Below, piece after piece: positions 9,057-17,417 of a DNA stretch of 64,000 nucleotides. The DNA is taken from contig NZ_LBMU02000049.1 of NCBI RefSeq assembly GCF_001005085.2, positions 1-64,000 on the forward strand, written 5' to 3'. The notes under the pieces are model-generated. The model had not been told where the DNA came from, ran no database searches, and was given only the letters and a program-made list of their open reading frames with translations. The position numbers and the translations under genes were made by a program. Origin of the DNA: Streptomyces humi (GTDB lineage Bacteria > Actinomycetota > Actinomycetes > Streptomycetales > Streptomycetaceae). How positions within the stretch are numbered: the first letter of the stretch is position 1; every line of letters begins with the position of its first letter.

Positions 9057-9085
9057 ACTGTAGACCTGCTTTTGAACGTGTTCAA
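9057..9085 (-). promoter_or_regulatory. Housekeeping-type promoter of the TetR operon
   Basis: On the minus strand, TTGAAC (9085-9080), a 17-base spacer and TACAGT (9062-9057) make a good vegetative-type promoter. Transcription would start near 9050, about 37 bases before ATG 9013. The -35 box lies inside operator 2. Confidence 0.65.
9072..9085. promoter_or_regulatory. Operator palindrome 2 (TTGAACGTGTTCAA)
   Basis: Second copy of the TTGAAC-type palindrome with one central mismatch between arms. It covers the -35 box of the operon promoter, the position expected for a repressor site. Confidence 0.65.
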
Positions 9086-9107
9086 CTCGATTGCGGAGTG
9101 ACCCCGT

Positions 9108-9518
9108 TCACGCCCGCCGCGCGAGCGCCGGCCGCTTGCTGTAGTCGGTGAACCCGAGGACGTTCCCCCAGGGGTCGGCGATCTCCACGGTCCAGCCGGT
9201 GGCGACGGAGAACGGCTCGTCGAGGACCAGGATCCCGGCGTCCGTCAGCCGCCGGGCCGCGACCCGCGCGTCCGGCACCTCCAGCCACACCCGCGGCGCG
9301 GCCCACACCGGTGTGCGATGCCCCAGCCCCTCCTCGGCCCGCAGCAGGATCCCGGGCGTCTCGCCGCCGACCTTCAGCAGCGCGATCCCCCCTTCGTCGA
9401 ACCGGAACCCGACCGTGAACCCGGCACGCTCGTAGAAGGCCACGGCATCGGCGAGACTCCCGACCGGAAGCAGCACGTTGTCGAACCCGAGCAGCTCGTA
9501 CGACTCTTCATCTGACAT
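9108..9518 (-). CDS. VOC-family (glyoxalase/bleomycin-resistance-like) protein
   Basis: Protein of 136 residues with the paired beta-alpha-beta-beta-beta layout of vicinal-oxygen-chelate proteins. The first module runs from LGFDNVLLPVGSLADAVAFY to GILLRAEE, the second from VWLEVPDARVAARRLTDAG to TVEIADPWGNVLGFTDY. The DPWGN turn near the end is typical of lactoylglutathione-lyase-like members. Substrate cannot be inferred; family members include metal-dependent lyases, dioxygenases and antibiotic-binding proteins. Monocistronic, with ATG 9518 as start; its nearest upstream neighbour on the strand is the sdh operon, which ends in its own terminator. Confidence 0.85.
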   Translation of the reverse strand: MSDEESYELLGFDNVLLPVGSLADAVAFYERAGFTVGFRFDEGGIALLKVGGETPGILLRAEEGLGHRTPVWAAPRVWLEVPDARVAARRLTDAGILVLDEPFSVATGWTVEIADPWGNVLGFTDYSKRPALARRA

Positions 9519-9651
9519 ACCGTCAGGCTAGATGCCCGACCCGACGACGCCGGCGGACCGGAACGACGGACGCCCCCCTCGTCACTCGTTGAGGCGAGGC
9601 ACCGAAGCGGCCACCGGGAAACACCGCACGGAGGGTGCGGCGGATCCCACG

Positions 9652-9683
9652 AAAAAGGCCCCGCTCCTTGGGAGGAGGGGGCC
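9652..9683 (-). terminator. Rho-independent terminator of the sdh operon
   Basis: Imperfect GC-rich hairpin (outer stem GGCCCC/GGGGCC) about 27 bases past the sdhB stop. Read on the minus strand it is followed by five T residues (A-run at 9652-9656), one of the few U-tract terminators in the window. Confidence 0.75.
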
Positions 9684-9709
9684 CTGTTCGTGGTGGTGCG
9701 GCGGGGGAG

Positions 9710-10489
9710 TCAGAAGCGGCGCGTGATCAGCGCTCGCTTCACCTCCTGGATCGCCTTGGTGACCTCGATGCCGCGCGGGCAGGCGTCCGTGCAGTTGAAG
9801 GTCGTGCGGCAGCGCCACACGCCGTCACGGTCGTTCAGGATCTCCAGGCGCTGCTCGCCGGCCTCGTCACGCGAGTCGAAGATGAAGCGGTGCGCGTTGA
9901 CGATGGCGGCCGGGCCGAAGTACTGGCCGTCGTTCCAGAAGACCGGGCACGAGGAGGTGCAGGCGGCGCAGAGGATGCACTTCGTGGTGTCGTCGAAGCG
10001 CTCGCGGTCCTCGGCGGACTGGAGACGCTCACGCGTGGGCTCGTTCGTGTCCTTCGTGATGAGGAAGGGCATGACGTCCCGGTACGCCTGGAAGAACGGC
10101 TCCATGTCCACGACCAGGTCCTTCAGGACCGTGAGGCCCTTGATGGGCTCGACCGTGATCGGCTTCTCGGGGTTGATGTCCTTGATCAGCGTCTTGCAGG
10201 CGAGACGGTTCTTGCCGTTGATCCGCATCGCGTCCGAACCGCAGATGCCGTGCGCGCAGGAACGGCGGAACGTCAGCGTGCCGTCGACGTCCCACTTGAT
10301 CTTGTGGAGGCCGTCGAGGACGCGCTCCTTGGGGTCGATCTCCAGCTGGAAGTCTTCCCAGACGGCGTCCGCGGAGACCTCCGGGTTGAAGCGGCGGACC
10401 CGGAAGGTGACCGTGATGTAGGGGGAGTCGGCGAAGCCGGGCTCGGGCTGGCCGGCCGCGTCCGCCTTGTCCAGAACGGGGGTTGCCAT
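9710..10489 (-). CDS. sdhB: Succinate dehydrogenase iron-sulfur subunit
   Basis: Iron-sulfur subunit of succinate dehydrogenase (complex II), 259 residues, passing electrons from the FAD of SdhA to quinone at the membrane anchor. The N-terminal ferredoxin-like domain has the [2Fe-2S] motif CAHGICGSD with C78, C83 and C98, and aspartate D86 in the third ligand place as in E. coli SdhB. The C-terminal domain carries CILCAACTSSCP and, later, CRTTFNCTDACPRGI for the [4Fe-4S] and [3Fe-4S] clusters. The start codon overlaps the sdhA stop by one base (TGATG). Last gene of the operon, followed by a terminator. Confidence 0.98.
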   Translation of the reverse strand: MATPVLDKADAAGQPEPGFADSPYITVTFRVRRFNPEVSADAVWEDFQLEIDPKERVLDGLHKIKWDVDGTLTFRRSCAHGICGSDAMRINGKNRLACKTLIKDINPEKPITVEPIKGLTVLKDLVVDMEPFFQAYRDVMPFLITKDTNEPTRERLQSAEDRERFDDTTKCILCAACTSSCPVFWNDGQYFGPAAIVNAHRFIFDSRDEAGEQRLEILNDRDGVWRCRTTFNCTDACPRGIEVTKAIQEVKRALITRRF

Positions 10490-12243
10490 CAGTACTTACG
10501 CTCCATCGGCTGGTAGCGGGTCTGCACGACCGGCTTGTAATCGAGACGGATGGACTCGGTGCCGTCGTCGCCCACCTCGCGGTACGCCATGGTGTGGCGC
10601 ATGAAGTTGACGTCGTCGCGGTTCGGGTAGTCCTCGCGGTAGTGACCGCCGCGGGACTCCTTGCGGGCCAGCGCGGAGACCGCCATGACCTCGGCGAGGT
10701 CCAGCAGGTTGCCGAGCTCGATCGCTTCCAGCAGGTCGGTGTTGAACCGCTTGCCCTTGTCCTGGATCGAGACGTTCTTGTAGCGCTCGCGCAGCTCCGC
10801 GATCTTCTCGACCGCCGTCTTGATCGTCTGCTCGGTGCGGAACACCATGACGTTGGCGTCCATGGTCTCCTGAAGCTCCCTGCGGAGCGTGGCGACCCGC
10901 TCGTTGCCCGTCGAGGAGCGCAGCTGCTCGATCTGGGCGACCACGAACTCGGCCGGGTTCTCCGGGAGTTCCACGTACTCGTGGCCGTGTGCGTACTCGG
11001 CGGCCGCGATGCCCGCCCGGCGGCCGAACACGTTGATGTCCAGGAGCGAGTTGGTGCCGAGACGGTTGGCGCCGTGCACCGACACGCAGGCGACCTCGCC
11101 CGCCGCGTACAGGCCCGGGACGACGGTGGTGTTGTCGATGAGGACCTCACCCTCGACGTTCGTCGGGATGCCGCCCATCGCGTAGTGCGCGGTGGGCTGG
11201 ATCGGGATCGGGTCCGTGTACGGCTCGATGCCGAGGTACGTGCGCGCGAACTCGGTGATGTCCGGGAGCTTCGCGTCCAGCTGCTCCGGCGGGAGGTGGG
11301 TGAGGTCGAGGTAGACGTGGTCGCCCTCGGGACCGCAGCCGCGGCCCTCCCGGATCTCCGTGTAGATGGAGCGGGACACGACGTCACGGGACGCGAGGTC
11401 CTTCATGACCGGCGCGTACTTCTCCATGAAGCGCTCGCCGTCCTTGTTGCGGAGGATGCCGCCCTCACCGCGGGCGCCCTCCGTCAGCAGGATGCCCATG
11501 CGCCAGATGCCGGTCGGGTGGAACTGGAAGAACTCCATGTCCTCCAGCGGCAGCCCGCGGCGGTACACAGCGGCCTGGCCGTCACCGGTCAGCGTGTGCG
11601 CGTTCGACGTCACCTTGAAGAACTTGCCGGTGCCGCCGGAGGCGTAGATGACGGCCTTCGCCTGGAAGACGTGGATCTCGCCGGTCGCCAGCTCGTAGGC
11701 CACCACACCGGAGGACTTCCGGACGCCGTCGACCTCGGTGATCAGCTGGTCCAGGACGTAGAACTCGTTGAAGAACTCCACGCCCTCCTTGACGCAGTTC
11801 TGGTACAGCGTCTGGAGGATCATGTGGCCGGTGCGGTCGGCCGCGTAGCAGGACCGGCGGACCGGCGCCTCGCCGTGGTTGCGGCTGTGACCGCCGAAGC
11901 GGCGCTGGTCGATCGTCCCGTTGGGCGTCCGGTTGAACGGCAGGCCCATCTTCTCCAGGTCGAGGACGGCGTCGATGGCCTCCTTCGCCAGGATCTCGGC
12001 GGCGTCCTGGTCGACCAGGTAGTCACCGCCCTTGACCGTGTCGAAGGTGTGCCACTCCCAGTTGTCCTCCTCCACGTTGGCGAGCGCGGCGGCCATACCG
12101 CCCTGCGCGGCGCCCGTGTGGGAGCGGGTGGGGTAGAGCTTGGTCAGCACCGCGGTGCGGCTGCGCTTCGTGGACTCGATGGCCGCGCGCATGCCCGCGC
12201 CACCGGCGCCGACGATGACGGTGTCGTACTTGTGGATCTTCAT
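10489..12243 (-). CDS. sdhA: Succinate dehydrogenase flavoprotein subunit
   Basis: Catalytic flavoprotein of complex II, 584 residues, oxidising succinate to fumarate in the TCA cycle. It starts with the FAD-binding motif VIVGAGGAGMRAAIE, followed by SHTGAAQGGMAAAL, which contains the histidine that carries covalent FAD in this family (HTGAAQGG). Further landmarks are HPTGIW, the catalytic arginine region EGARGEGGIL and ANRLGTNSLLDINVFGRRAG. Length is normal. It lies 19 bases after sdhD and overlaps sdhB by one base, so the subunits are co-translated. Confidence 0.98.
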   Translation of the reverse strand: MKIHKYDTVIVGAGGAGMRAAIESTKRSRTAVLTKLYPTRSHTGAAQGGMAAALANVEEDNWEWHTFDTVKGGDYLVDQDAAEILAKEAIDAVLDLEKMGLPFNRTPNGTIDQRRFGGHSRNHGEAPVRRSCYAADRTGHMILQTLYQNCVKEGVEFFNEFYVLDQLITEVDGVRKSSGVVAYELATGEIHVFQAKAVIYASGGTGKFFKVTSNAHTLTGDGQAAVYRRGLPLEDMEFFQFHPTGIWRMGILLTEGARGEGGILRNKDGERFMEKYAPVMKDLASRDVVSRSIYTEIREGRGCGPEGDHVYLDLTHLPPEQLDAKLPDITEFARTYLGIEPYTDPIPIQPTAHYAMGGIPTNVEGEVLIDNTTVVPGLYAAGEVACVSVHGANRLGTNSLLDINVFGRRAGIAAAEYAHGHEYVELPENPAEFVVAQIEQLRSSTGNERVATLRRELQETMDANVMVFRTEQTIKTAVEKIAELRERYKNVSIQDKGKRFNTDLLEAIELGNLLDLAEVMAVSALARKESRGGHYREDYPNRDDVNFMRHTMAYREVGDDGTESIRLDYKPVVQTRYQPMERKY

Positions 12244-12262
12244 GATTCTCGCAGCCCCGTGC

Positions 12263-12745
12263 CTAGCGGATGTTCGGGTCGAAAGTGAAGATCACCAGCG
12301 AGCCCAGCAGGATGGTGAACACCGTGGCCGTGTAGAGCAGGCCCTTCAGCCACAGCCGGGTGTTCGCGCGCTCCGCGTAGTCGTTGATGATCGTGCGCAG
12401 ACCGTTGGCTCCGTGCAGCATCGCGAGCCACAGCATGAGGAGGTCCCAGACCTGCCAGAACGGGCTCGCCCAGCGGCCGGCCACGAACGCGAAGCCGATC
12501 TTCGACACGCCGCCGTCCAGCACCAGCTGGATCAGCAGGTGGCCGAGGACCAGCACGACCAGCACGACGCCGGACAGGCGCATGAACAGCCAGGCGGCCA
12601 TCTCGAAGTTGCCGCGGGTGGAGCGCGGGGTCTTCTTGGTGCGCTTGCGCGGGGCCTCGATGAGGGGGGCCGGGTTGTCGACGTCGAAGAGGGGGGCGCC
12701 CTCGACGGGGCCGACGCCGGCTGCGGGGGATTCAGTGGTCGACAT
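12263..12745 (-). CDS. sdhD: Succinate dehydrogenase membrane anchor subunit
   Basis: Hydrophobic anchor subunit, 160 residues. A charged N-terminal stretch of about 45 residues (RKRTKKTPRSTRG) precedes three membrane helices. The conserved histidines LGHLLIQ and MLHGANGLRTIIND correspond to haem and quinone-site positions in actinobacterial anchors. I chose ATG 12745 because GGGAG lies just upstream. It starts 5 bases after the sdhC stop, within the operon C-D-A-B. Confidence 0.95.
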   Translation of the reverse strand: MSTTESPAAGVGPVEGAPLFDVDNPAPLIEAPRKRTKKTPRSTRGNFEMAAWLFMRLSGVVLVVLVLGHLLIQLVLDGGVSKIGFAFVAGRWASPFWQVWDLLMLWLAMLHGANGLRTIINDYAERANTRLWLKGLLYTATVFTILLGSLVIFTFDPNIR

Positions 12746-12750
12746 CTGCG

Positions 12751-13131
12751 TCAGCTCCCGAACAGGACACGAGCGGCGTGGCCGAGAACGGGGTAAACGG
12801 CCCCGGCCATCAGGACGACCCAGACACCGACGACCGTCCAGAGCATCTGCTTCTGGTAGCGCGGGCCCTTCGACCAGAAGTCGACGGCGATGACGCGCAG
12901 GCCGTTGAGGGCGTGGAAGAGGATGGCGGCCACGAGGCCGTACTCCAGCAGTGCGACGATCGGCGTCTTGTACGTGGCTACGACCTTGTCGTAGTCCTCG
13001 GGGGAGACGCGGACGAGAGCGGTGTCCAGCACGTGAACGAACAGGAAGAAGAAAATGAGGACGCCGGTGACTCGGTGAGCCACCCAGGACCACATTCCTT
13101 CCCGGCCGCGGTACAGCGTTCCAGCCGGCAC
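12751..13131 (-). CDS. sdhC: Succinate dehydrogenase cytochrome b556 subunit
   Basis: First gene of the sdh operon, 126 residues with three membrane helices. GTG 13131 is chosen because GGAGG sits about 7 bases upstream and the resulting protein (beginning with PAGTLYRGREG) has the usual length; an upstream GTG at 13209 would add 26 unconserved residues. Haem-ligand-type histidines appear in SWVAHRVTGV and ILFHALNGLRV. With SdhD it anchors the enzyme and forms the quinone site. The operon promoter should lie between 13132 and 13323, where I see no clear consensus. Confidence 0.95.
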   Translation of the reverse strand: MPAGTLYRGREGMWSWVAHRVTGVLIFFFLFVHVLDTALVRVSPEDYDKVVATYKTPIVALLEYGLVAAILFHALNGLRVIAVDFWSKGPRYQKQMLWTVVGVWVVLMAGAVYPVLGHAARVLFGS

Positions 13132-13323
13132 GGAAGTCCCTCCGGGAGCGGGGTATCGGGGCCGCGCCGGCTTGTGGGTGTCGGTCGGGCCCGGCCGGGT
13201 ACGGTCCACCGGCCCCCAGCATCGTAGCGAGGCGCTCGCGCTGGGCTTACGCCGGGCCTACCGGTGTGATCAAAGTGGCACGCGGATGGGTTAGCCGGGC
13301 GGCATCCGGGGTGGGTTGTGCCG

Positions 13324-13932
13324 TTATGCGCCGGGTGCGGGTTGTGGGTGGCTGGTCGCGCAGTTTCCCGCGCCCCTGAGTTTCGCAAGCAGGCGCCCCG
13401 CCGCAAGGCGCCGGAGCTGCTCGACGGACGTCACCCGCTCGTCCTCGGGGTCGTTCTTCGAACGGGCGTAGATGCCCGCCAGGACGCAGTCCAAGCGCTC
13501 CTCGGGCGGAGTGCCGCCCAGGTAGATGACGAACACGTGTCCGAATTTGGCTTCGTAAGCCGCGTGGGCCGCGGTCAGGGCCGTGGTGGCCGCCGAGTAG
13601 GTGTCCTCGGGGAGGTCCGGCAGGGATTCGGCGGCCAGGGCTTCCGTGATGTCCGTGGGGGACAGGTCGTACGTCGCCTCGTCCGCCGCGGCCAGCAGGG
13701 AGTCCACGTCCGGGTACGGGCGGTGCTCGGTGATGCGGCGGGCCCAGCGCAGGCTGTGCAGGCAGTGCAGGAGCAGGGCGCCGGCCTCGTCGGCAGGGGC
13801 GGCGTTGAAGGCGTCCAGCGGGGAAGGGAGACGGGACGGGCGATGGGCGGGCAGCGTGGGTCCTCGCGTCACGAGCGATGTGGCAGGGGATGCTGTGGGA
13901 CAAGTGTCGTTGACGTTATCGAGGACGTTCAC
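13324..13932 (-). CDS. OHCU decarboxylase-like protein lacking the catalytic His-Pro
   Basis: About 202 residues resembling 2-oxo-4-hydroxy-4-carboxy-5-ureidoimidazoline decarboxylase, the last step of urate to allantoin. The C-terminal half fits best: AYEAKFGHVFVIYLGG, then ERLDCVLAGIYARSKNDPED and LRRLAAGRL. Where true enzymes have HPRIG, this one reads AAESLPDLP, so the catalytic histidine appears to be missing and it may be a non-enzymatic paralogue. The start is uncertain: GTG 13932 has no ribosome site, and GTG 13872 is an alternative. The last codons are written inside a dispersed GC-rich repeat (13354-13380), suggesting the C-terminus was altered by its insertion. No other purine-catabolism gene is adjacent. 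Confidence 0.7.
   Translation of the reverse strand: MNVLDNVNDTCPTASPATSLVTRGPTLPAHRPSRLPSPLDAFNAAPADEAGALLLHCLHSLRWARRITEHRPYPDVDSLLAAADEATYDLSPTDITEALAAESLPDLPEDTYSAATTALTAAHAAYEAKFGHVFVIYLGGTPPEERLDCVLAGIYARSKNDPEDERVTSVEQLRRLAAGRLLAKLRGAGNCATSHPQPAPGA
13354..13380. repeat. Dispersed GC-rich element, copy 1
   Basis: Reads GGTCGCGCAGTTTCCCGCG then CCCCTGAG, the reverse of the GGGGCGCGGGGAAC-n-GCGCGAC motif found four more times here. This copy overlaps the last codons of the OHCU-decarboxylase-like gene. Confidence 0.65.
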
Positions 13933-14027
13933 GATGTGTCGGTTGGTTGCTGCAATTTCACCCGGACGGGAGAGTTTCGGAGCGGGTGGATGACGATCGT
14001 GCGGTCGCCGCGTCGTAAGTTGTCACA

Positions 14028-15677
14028 GTGAGCCAGCACAGGCGCAGGCCCTCGACACGACAGGTCGCGCGGAGGCGCGCGGTGGTAGCCGCGGCCTTCG
14101 TGGGAACCGTCGCGCTCGGCACGGGTATCGGGGTGTGGGCCGCCTCCGGTGGCGGTGGCGGCAACGGCGGCGAGGCCGCGGGATCGGCCCGGCAGCCGTC
14201 CGGCGGCGAGCGGACCGCGAGCCCCACCCCCACGCCGACCCGCAGCTATCCCCTCTCCAAGGCACCGCTCACCATCCCGGCCGTGCGGTCCCACACGGCC
14301 GCCCGCGGGCCCGGCTGGCGTCCCGAGAAGGGCTACCGGGTCGTGGTGAGCGACCCGGCGCTGGTCGACGAGGGGCGGCTGATAGCGGGCGAGCTCGGAC
14401 TGTCGTACGCCGGCCGCAAGGGTGCGGACGAGGACGTCCGGACCGGTGACCTGCGGCTGGACCTCGGCGGGACGGGGGACCCGGAGTCGTACACCATGAC
14501 CGTGCGCGGCGGGTCGGTGCGGATCAGCGGGCCCGGTGACGCCGGCGTGTTCTACGGGACCCGGACGCTGAAGCAGGAGGTGCACGGCAGCGGCACGGCA
14601 CCCGAGGGGGTCGTACGGGACCGGCCGGCCAAGCCGCAGCGCGGGTTCATGCTGGACATCGCGCGCAAGCCGTTCTCCGCCGGGTGGATCGAGGCCCGGA
14701 TAAGAGAGCTGGGCGACCTGAAGTACAACCAGCTGGGGCTGCACTTCTCCGACGACCAGGGCTTCCGCATCGAGTCCGGCACCCATCCCGAGATCGTCTC
14801 CCGGGACCACCTGACCAAGGCCCAGGTCAGGCGGATCGTCGCGCTCGCGGCCGGCCGGCACATCGAGGTCGTGCCCGAGATCGACTCGCCGGGACACCTC
14901 GGCGCCGTCCTCGCCGCCCACCCCGACCTCCAGCTGCGCAACGCGCGGGGCATCGCCACCAGGGGCGCCATCGACATCTCCAAGCCGGCCTCCGCCAAGA
15001 TCGTCGACGATCTGCTGGGCGAGTACGCCGACCTCTTCCCCGGCACCTGGTGGAACCTCGGCGGCGACGAGTACCAGGCCCTGACCGTCGCCGACCCGCA
15101 GGCCTCCTACCCGCAGCTCGCGGCCGCCGCCCGGCAGGCCTACGGCGCCTCGGGCACCGTCGCCGACCTCACCACCGGCTGGCTCAACGCCCGCGCCGAC
15201 ACCGTCCGCGCCCACGGCCGCACCCTGCGGGCCTGGAACGACGGCTTCTTCCGCCACACCTCCGTGCAGCCGGCCAAGGACCTCCAGGTCGGCTACTGGA
15301 CCGGCAAGGAGATCGGCGCCCGGCAGCCGGCCGAGTACCTGAGCGCCGGCCGCAAGGTGCTCAACTACAACGACGAGTACCTCTACTACGTGCTCGGCGA
15401 GCCCAACACCTTCGTCTACCCGACCGGACAGCGGATCTACGAGCAGTGGACCCCGCGCGTGCTGCGCGGCACCTCCGCCGTGCCCGCGGCCTACGACTCC
15501 CAGATCCTCGGCGGCACCTTCGCGGTCTGGTGCGACCTCGCGAACTCCCAGACCCAGGACCAGGTCGCCGCCGGCATCCGGATGCCGCTGCGGGCCACCG
15601 TCCAGAAGCTCTGGGATCCGGGCACCCCGGTGATGTCCTGGACCGACTTCAAGGGCCTCGCGAACAGGCTGGGCTGA
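14028..15677 (+). CDS. Secreted beta-N-acetylhexosaminidase, GH20
   Basis: Glycoside hydrolase family 20 enzyme, 549 residues, removing terminal GlcNAc/GalNAc from chitin fragments or glycans. An N-terminal basic stretch and hydrophobic segment (VAAAFVGTVALGTGIGVWAA) act as signal or anchor, followed by a Gly/Ser/Pro/Thr-rich linker to about residue 80. A small alpha/beta domain precedes the TIM barrel, which begins PQRGFMLDIARKPFS. The catalytic Asp-Glu pair is D347-E348 in LGGDEY; substrate residues include GLHFSDDQGFR, VPEIDSPGH and the tryptophans of RAWNDGF and GTFAVWCD. GTG 14028 has no clear ribosome site, so translation may be leaderless. Confidence 0.93.
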   Translation: MSQHRRRPSTRQVARRRAVVAAAFVGTVALGTGIGVWAASGGGGGNGGEAAGSARQPSGGERTASPTPTPTRSYPLSKAPLTIPAVRSHTAARGPGWRPEKGYRVVVSDPALVDEGRLIAGELGLSYAGRKGADEDVRTGDLRLDLGGTGDPESYTMTVRGGSVRISGPGDAGVFYGTRTLKQEVHGSGTAPEGVVRDRPAKPQRGFMLDIARKPFSAGWIEARIRELGDLKYNQLGLHFSDDQGFRIESGTHPEIVSRDHLTKAQVRRIVALAAGRHIEVVPEIDSPGHLGAVLAAHPDLQLRNARGIATRGAIDISKPASAKIVDDLLGEYADLFPGTWWNLGGDEYQALTVADPQASYPQLAAAARQAYGASGTVADLTTGWLNARADTVRAHGRTLRAWNDGFFRHTSVQPAKDLQVGYWTGKEIGARQPAEYLSAGRKVLNYNDEYLYYVLGEPNTFVYPTGQRIYEQWTPRVLRGTSAVPAAYDSQILGGTFAVWCDLANSQTQDQVAAGIRMPLRATVQKLWDPGTPVMSWTDFKGLANRLG

Positions 15678-15689
15678 TCCGGGCGGCTG

Positions 15690-15715
15690 CGGGGCCGCCG
15701 ACGCGGGCGGCCCCG
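15690..15715 (+). terminator. Hairpin after the GH20 gene
   Basis: Perfect 10-bp stem CGGGGCCGCC / GGCGGCCCCG with a 6-base loop, 13 bases past the GH20 stop and before the DUF4328 gene. Confidence 0.55.
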
Positions 15716-15744
15716 AGGGTGGACGTACGTCACTCACGGGCCGT

Positions 15745-16572
15745 ATGTTCCGCTTCCGCGCGCGGACCAGGGGAGGGCCGCGCGCCCGACGCCCCGGGGG
15801 GACCGTCTTGATCTGCGCCCGCTGTCATCACTTCGCCGCCGCGCCCGGCGCCGCGCTGTGCCACCGCTGCCTCGGCGAATCGCCGGATCCCCGGGCGGTG
15901 TTCGGCGGCTCGCCGGGGCTCTGGCTGCGCTCGCCGGTCGGCCTCGGCCGGGCCGCCGCCGCACTGCTCGGCGTGGTCGTCGCCACCGACCTGTTCGCCC
16001 TCGGGGCCGGCTTCCTCCGGTACGACGCCACGGGCGACCTCGCGGCCGGCGCCACCGGAGCCGAGGTGTTCGACCGTGCCGACCGCGCCGACGCGCTCTA
16101 CGCCCTCGCGGCCTCCGCGCAGGCCGTGACGACGGTCGCCTGCGTGATCGTGTACCTGTGCTGGTTCCACCGGGTGCGGGCCAACGCCCAGGTGTTCGAC
16201 CCGCTCGGACACAGCCTCAAGCCGGGCTGGGCGGTCGGCGGTTGGTTCGTGCCGCTGGTGAACCTGTGGTTCCCGCGCCGGATCACCTGCGAGATCTGGG
16301 ACGCCAGCGCCCCGTGGGGCACGACCCGTTCGCATGCGCTGATCAACGCCTGGTGGACGACGTGGCTGGGCTCCCTGCTCATCGGACGGCTGGCGCGGAG
16401 CGACCGCGGTGACGCCGAGGGAGCGGCCTGGGCCCACGCGGACGCCGGGGAGATGCTCGTCTCGGACACCTTCGACATCGCCGCCGCCGTCCTGGCGATC
16501 CTCCTCGTGGTCCGGCTGACCCGGATGCAGCACGAGAAGGCGACGGCGGGCACCGCCCCGGCCGCGTTCTGA
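15745..16572 (+). CDS. DUF4328-type membrane protein with zinc-ribbon-like N-terminus
   Basis: Up to 275 residues. The N-terminus has two cysteine pairs, CARC and CHRC, separated by 15 residues as in a small zinc ribbon. Four or five hydrophobic helices follow, with the DUF4328 pattern: VIVYLCWFHRVRANAQVFD, then KPGWAVGGWFVPLVNLWFPR and a later INAWWTTWLGS. Function of the family is unknown. The start is undecided: ATG 15745 has a weak site, while TTG 15808, next to GGGGGGACC, would begin the protein at the zinc ribbon and looks at least as good. Confidence 0.8.
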   Translation: MFRFRARTRGGPRARRPGGTVLICARCHHFAAAPGAALCHRCLGESPDPRAVFGGSPGLWLRSPVGLGRAAAALLGVVVATDLFALGAGFLRYDATGDLAAGATGAEVFDRADRADALYALAASAQAVTTVACVIVYLCWFHRVRANAQVFDPLGHSLKPGWAVGGWFVPLVNLWFPRRITCEIWDASAPWGTTRSHALINAWWTTWLGSLLIGRLARSDRGDAEGAAWAHADAGEMLVSDTFDIAAAVLAILLVVRLTRMQHEKATAGTAPAAF

Positions 16573-16738
16573 TCCGCCCCGGCCGTAGGCCCTGTTGGCT
16601 GAAAACCCTTTCCTGAGGTTCCCTGGTCCGCCGGGCCGGATGCCGCTGTGACACTCCCGGTCCCTCGCACGCAGTTAGGGGAAGTGCGGGCTCCGTATAG
16701 GTCGGCGCCTTGGTATGTACCGTTGTGGGAGGCGTGGG

Positions 16739-17296
16739 ATGAGCCTGGTGGAGCTGATCGCGCAGGCCGATGAACGCGGACTGGCCGCCGCCGGGTTGGC
16801 CTGTTTGGATCGGTGCGTGCCGCTGCTCGGCGGGGACGACCTGGTGCTGCGCCCCCTGTGGGCGAGCCTCGCCGACGGCTCCGACTGGAGCGAGGGACTG
16901 GAGAAGGCGCGCGGCTCCCTCGCCGGCGGGCCGGGGACCGGCGCCGGTGCTGACGGGGCCGAGGCGCTGGCGCGCCGGATGCTCGACGCCGCGCCCGCCT
17001 CGCAGGAGGCCGACGGCATCCGGCTGTGGGCCGACGGGTGCTCCGTGGCCTCGCTCCAGATCCACCGGCTCCTCGACCCCGCGGCGGACCCGGCCCCCTC
17101 GGTCGACGCCCGCCGCGAGGGCGGCACCGAGGGCATGTCACCGTTGGTCGCCGCCGAACTGCGCCGGCAGGTCACGGTGCTCGAACTGCTCGCCGGGCAC
17201 GGCGCGGCCGGGCTGCGGCGGGCGCTGGACGTGTCCACGGAGGGCCGCCGGGTGCTGCGCGCGGTGGTCTCCCGGCGGGCCCGCGGACTCGGCTGA
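16739..17296 (+). CDS. Hypothetical protein
   Basis: Protein of 185 residues of unrecognised family. ATG 16739 follows GGGAGG at 6-base spacing, a strong start. The sequence is soluble and Ala/Gly/Leu-rich, predicted mainly helical, with no membrane segment or catalytic motif (begins SLVELIAQADERGLAAAG, ends VLRAVVSRRARGLG). Base use is typical of the neighbourhood. It is followed by a 121-base gap in which the next gene's frame encodes CARC and CTGC pairs but has no start codon. Confidence 0.65.
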   Translation: MSLVELIAQADERGLAAAGLACLDRCVPLLGGDDLVLRPLWASLADGSDWSEGLEKARGSLAGGPGTGAGADGAEALARRMLDAAPASQEADGIRLWADGCSVASLQIHRLLDPAADPAPSVDARREGGTEGMSPLVAAELRRQVTVLELLAGHGAAGLRRALDVSTEGRRVLRAVVSRRARGLG

Positions 17297-17417
17297 GCCC
17301 GGGGAACTGTGTGCGCGGTGCGGTGGAGCTGCGGCGGACCTGCGGGGGTCCTGCACCGGTTGCCGGAACGCCCCGGATCCGGGTGACGAAAACGCCGCTG
17401 ACCCCGCTCTCCCCTAT

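Noticed and set aside
9532..9726. Possible 64-codon gene between the VOC gene and sdhB
   Set aside because: It runs through the sdh terminator, has no ribosome site and translates to low-complexity basic sequence.
10483..12288. A 601-codon plus-strand frame across sdhA
   Set aside because: Antisense shadow of sdhA; it has Val/Arg/Leu/Asp-rich sequence without motifs.
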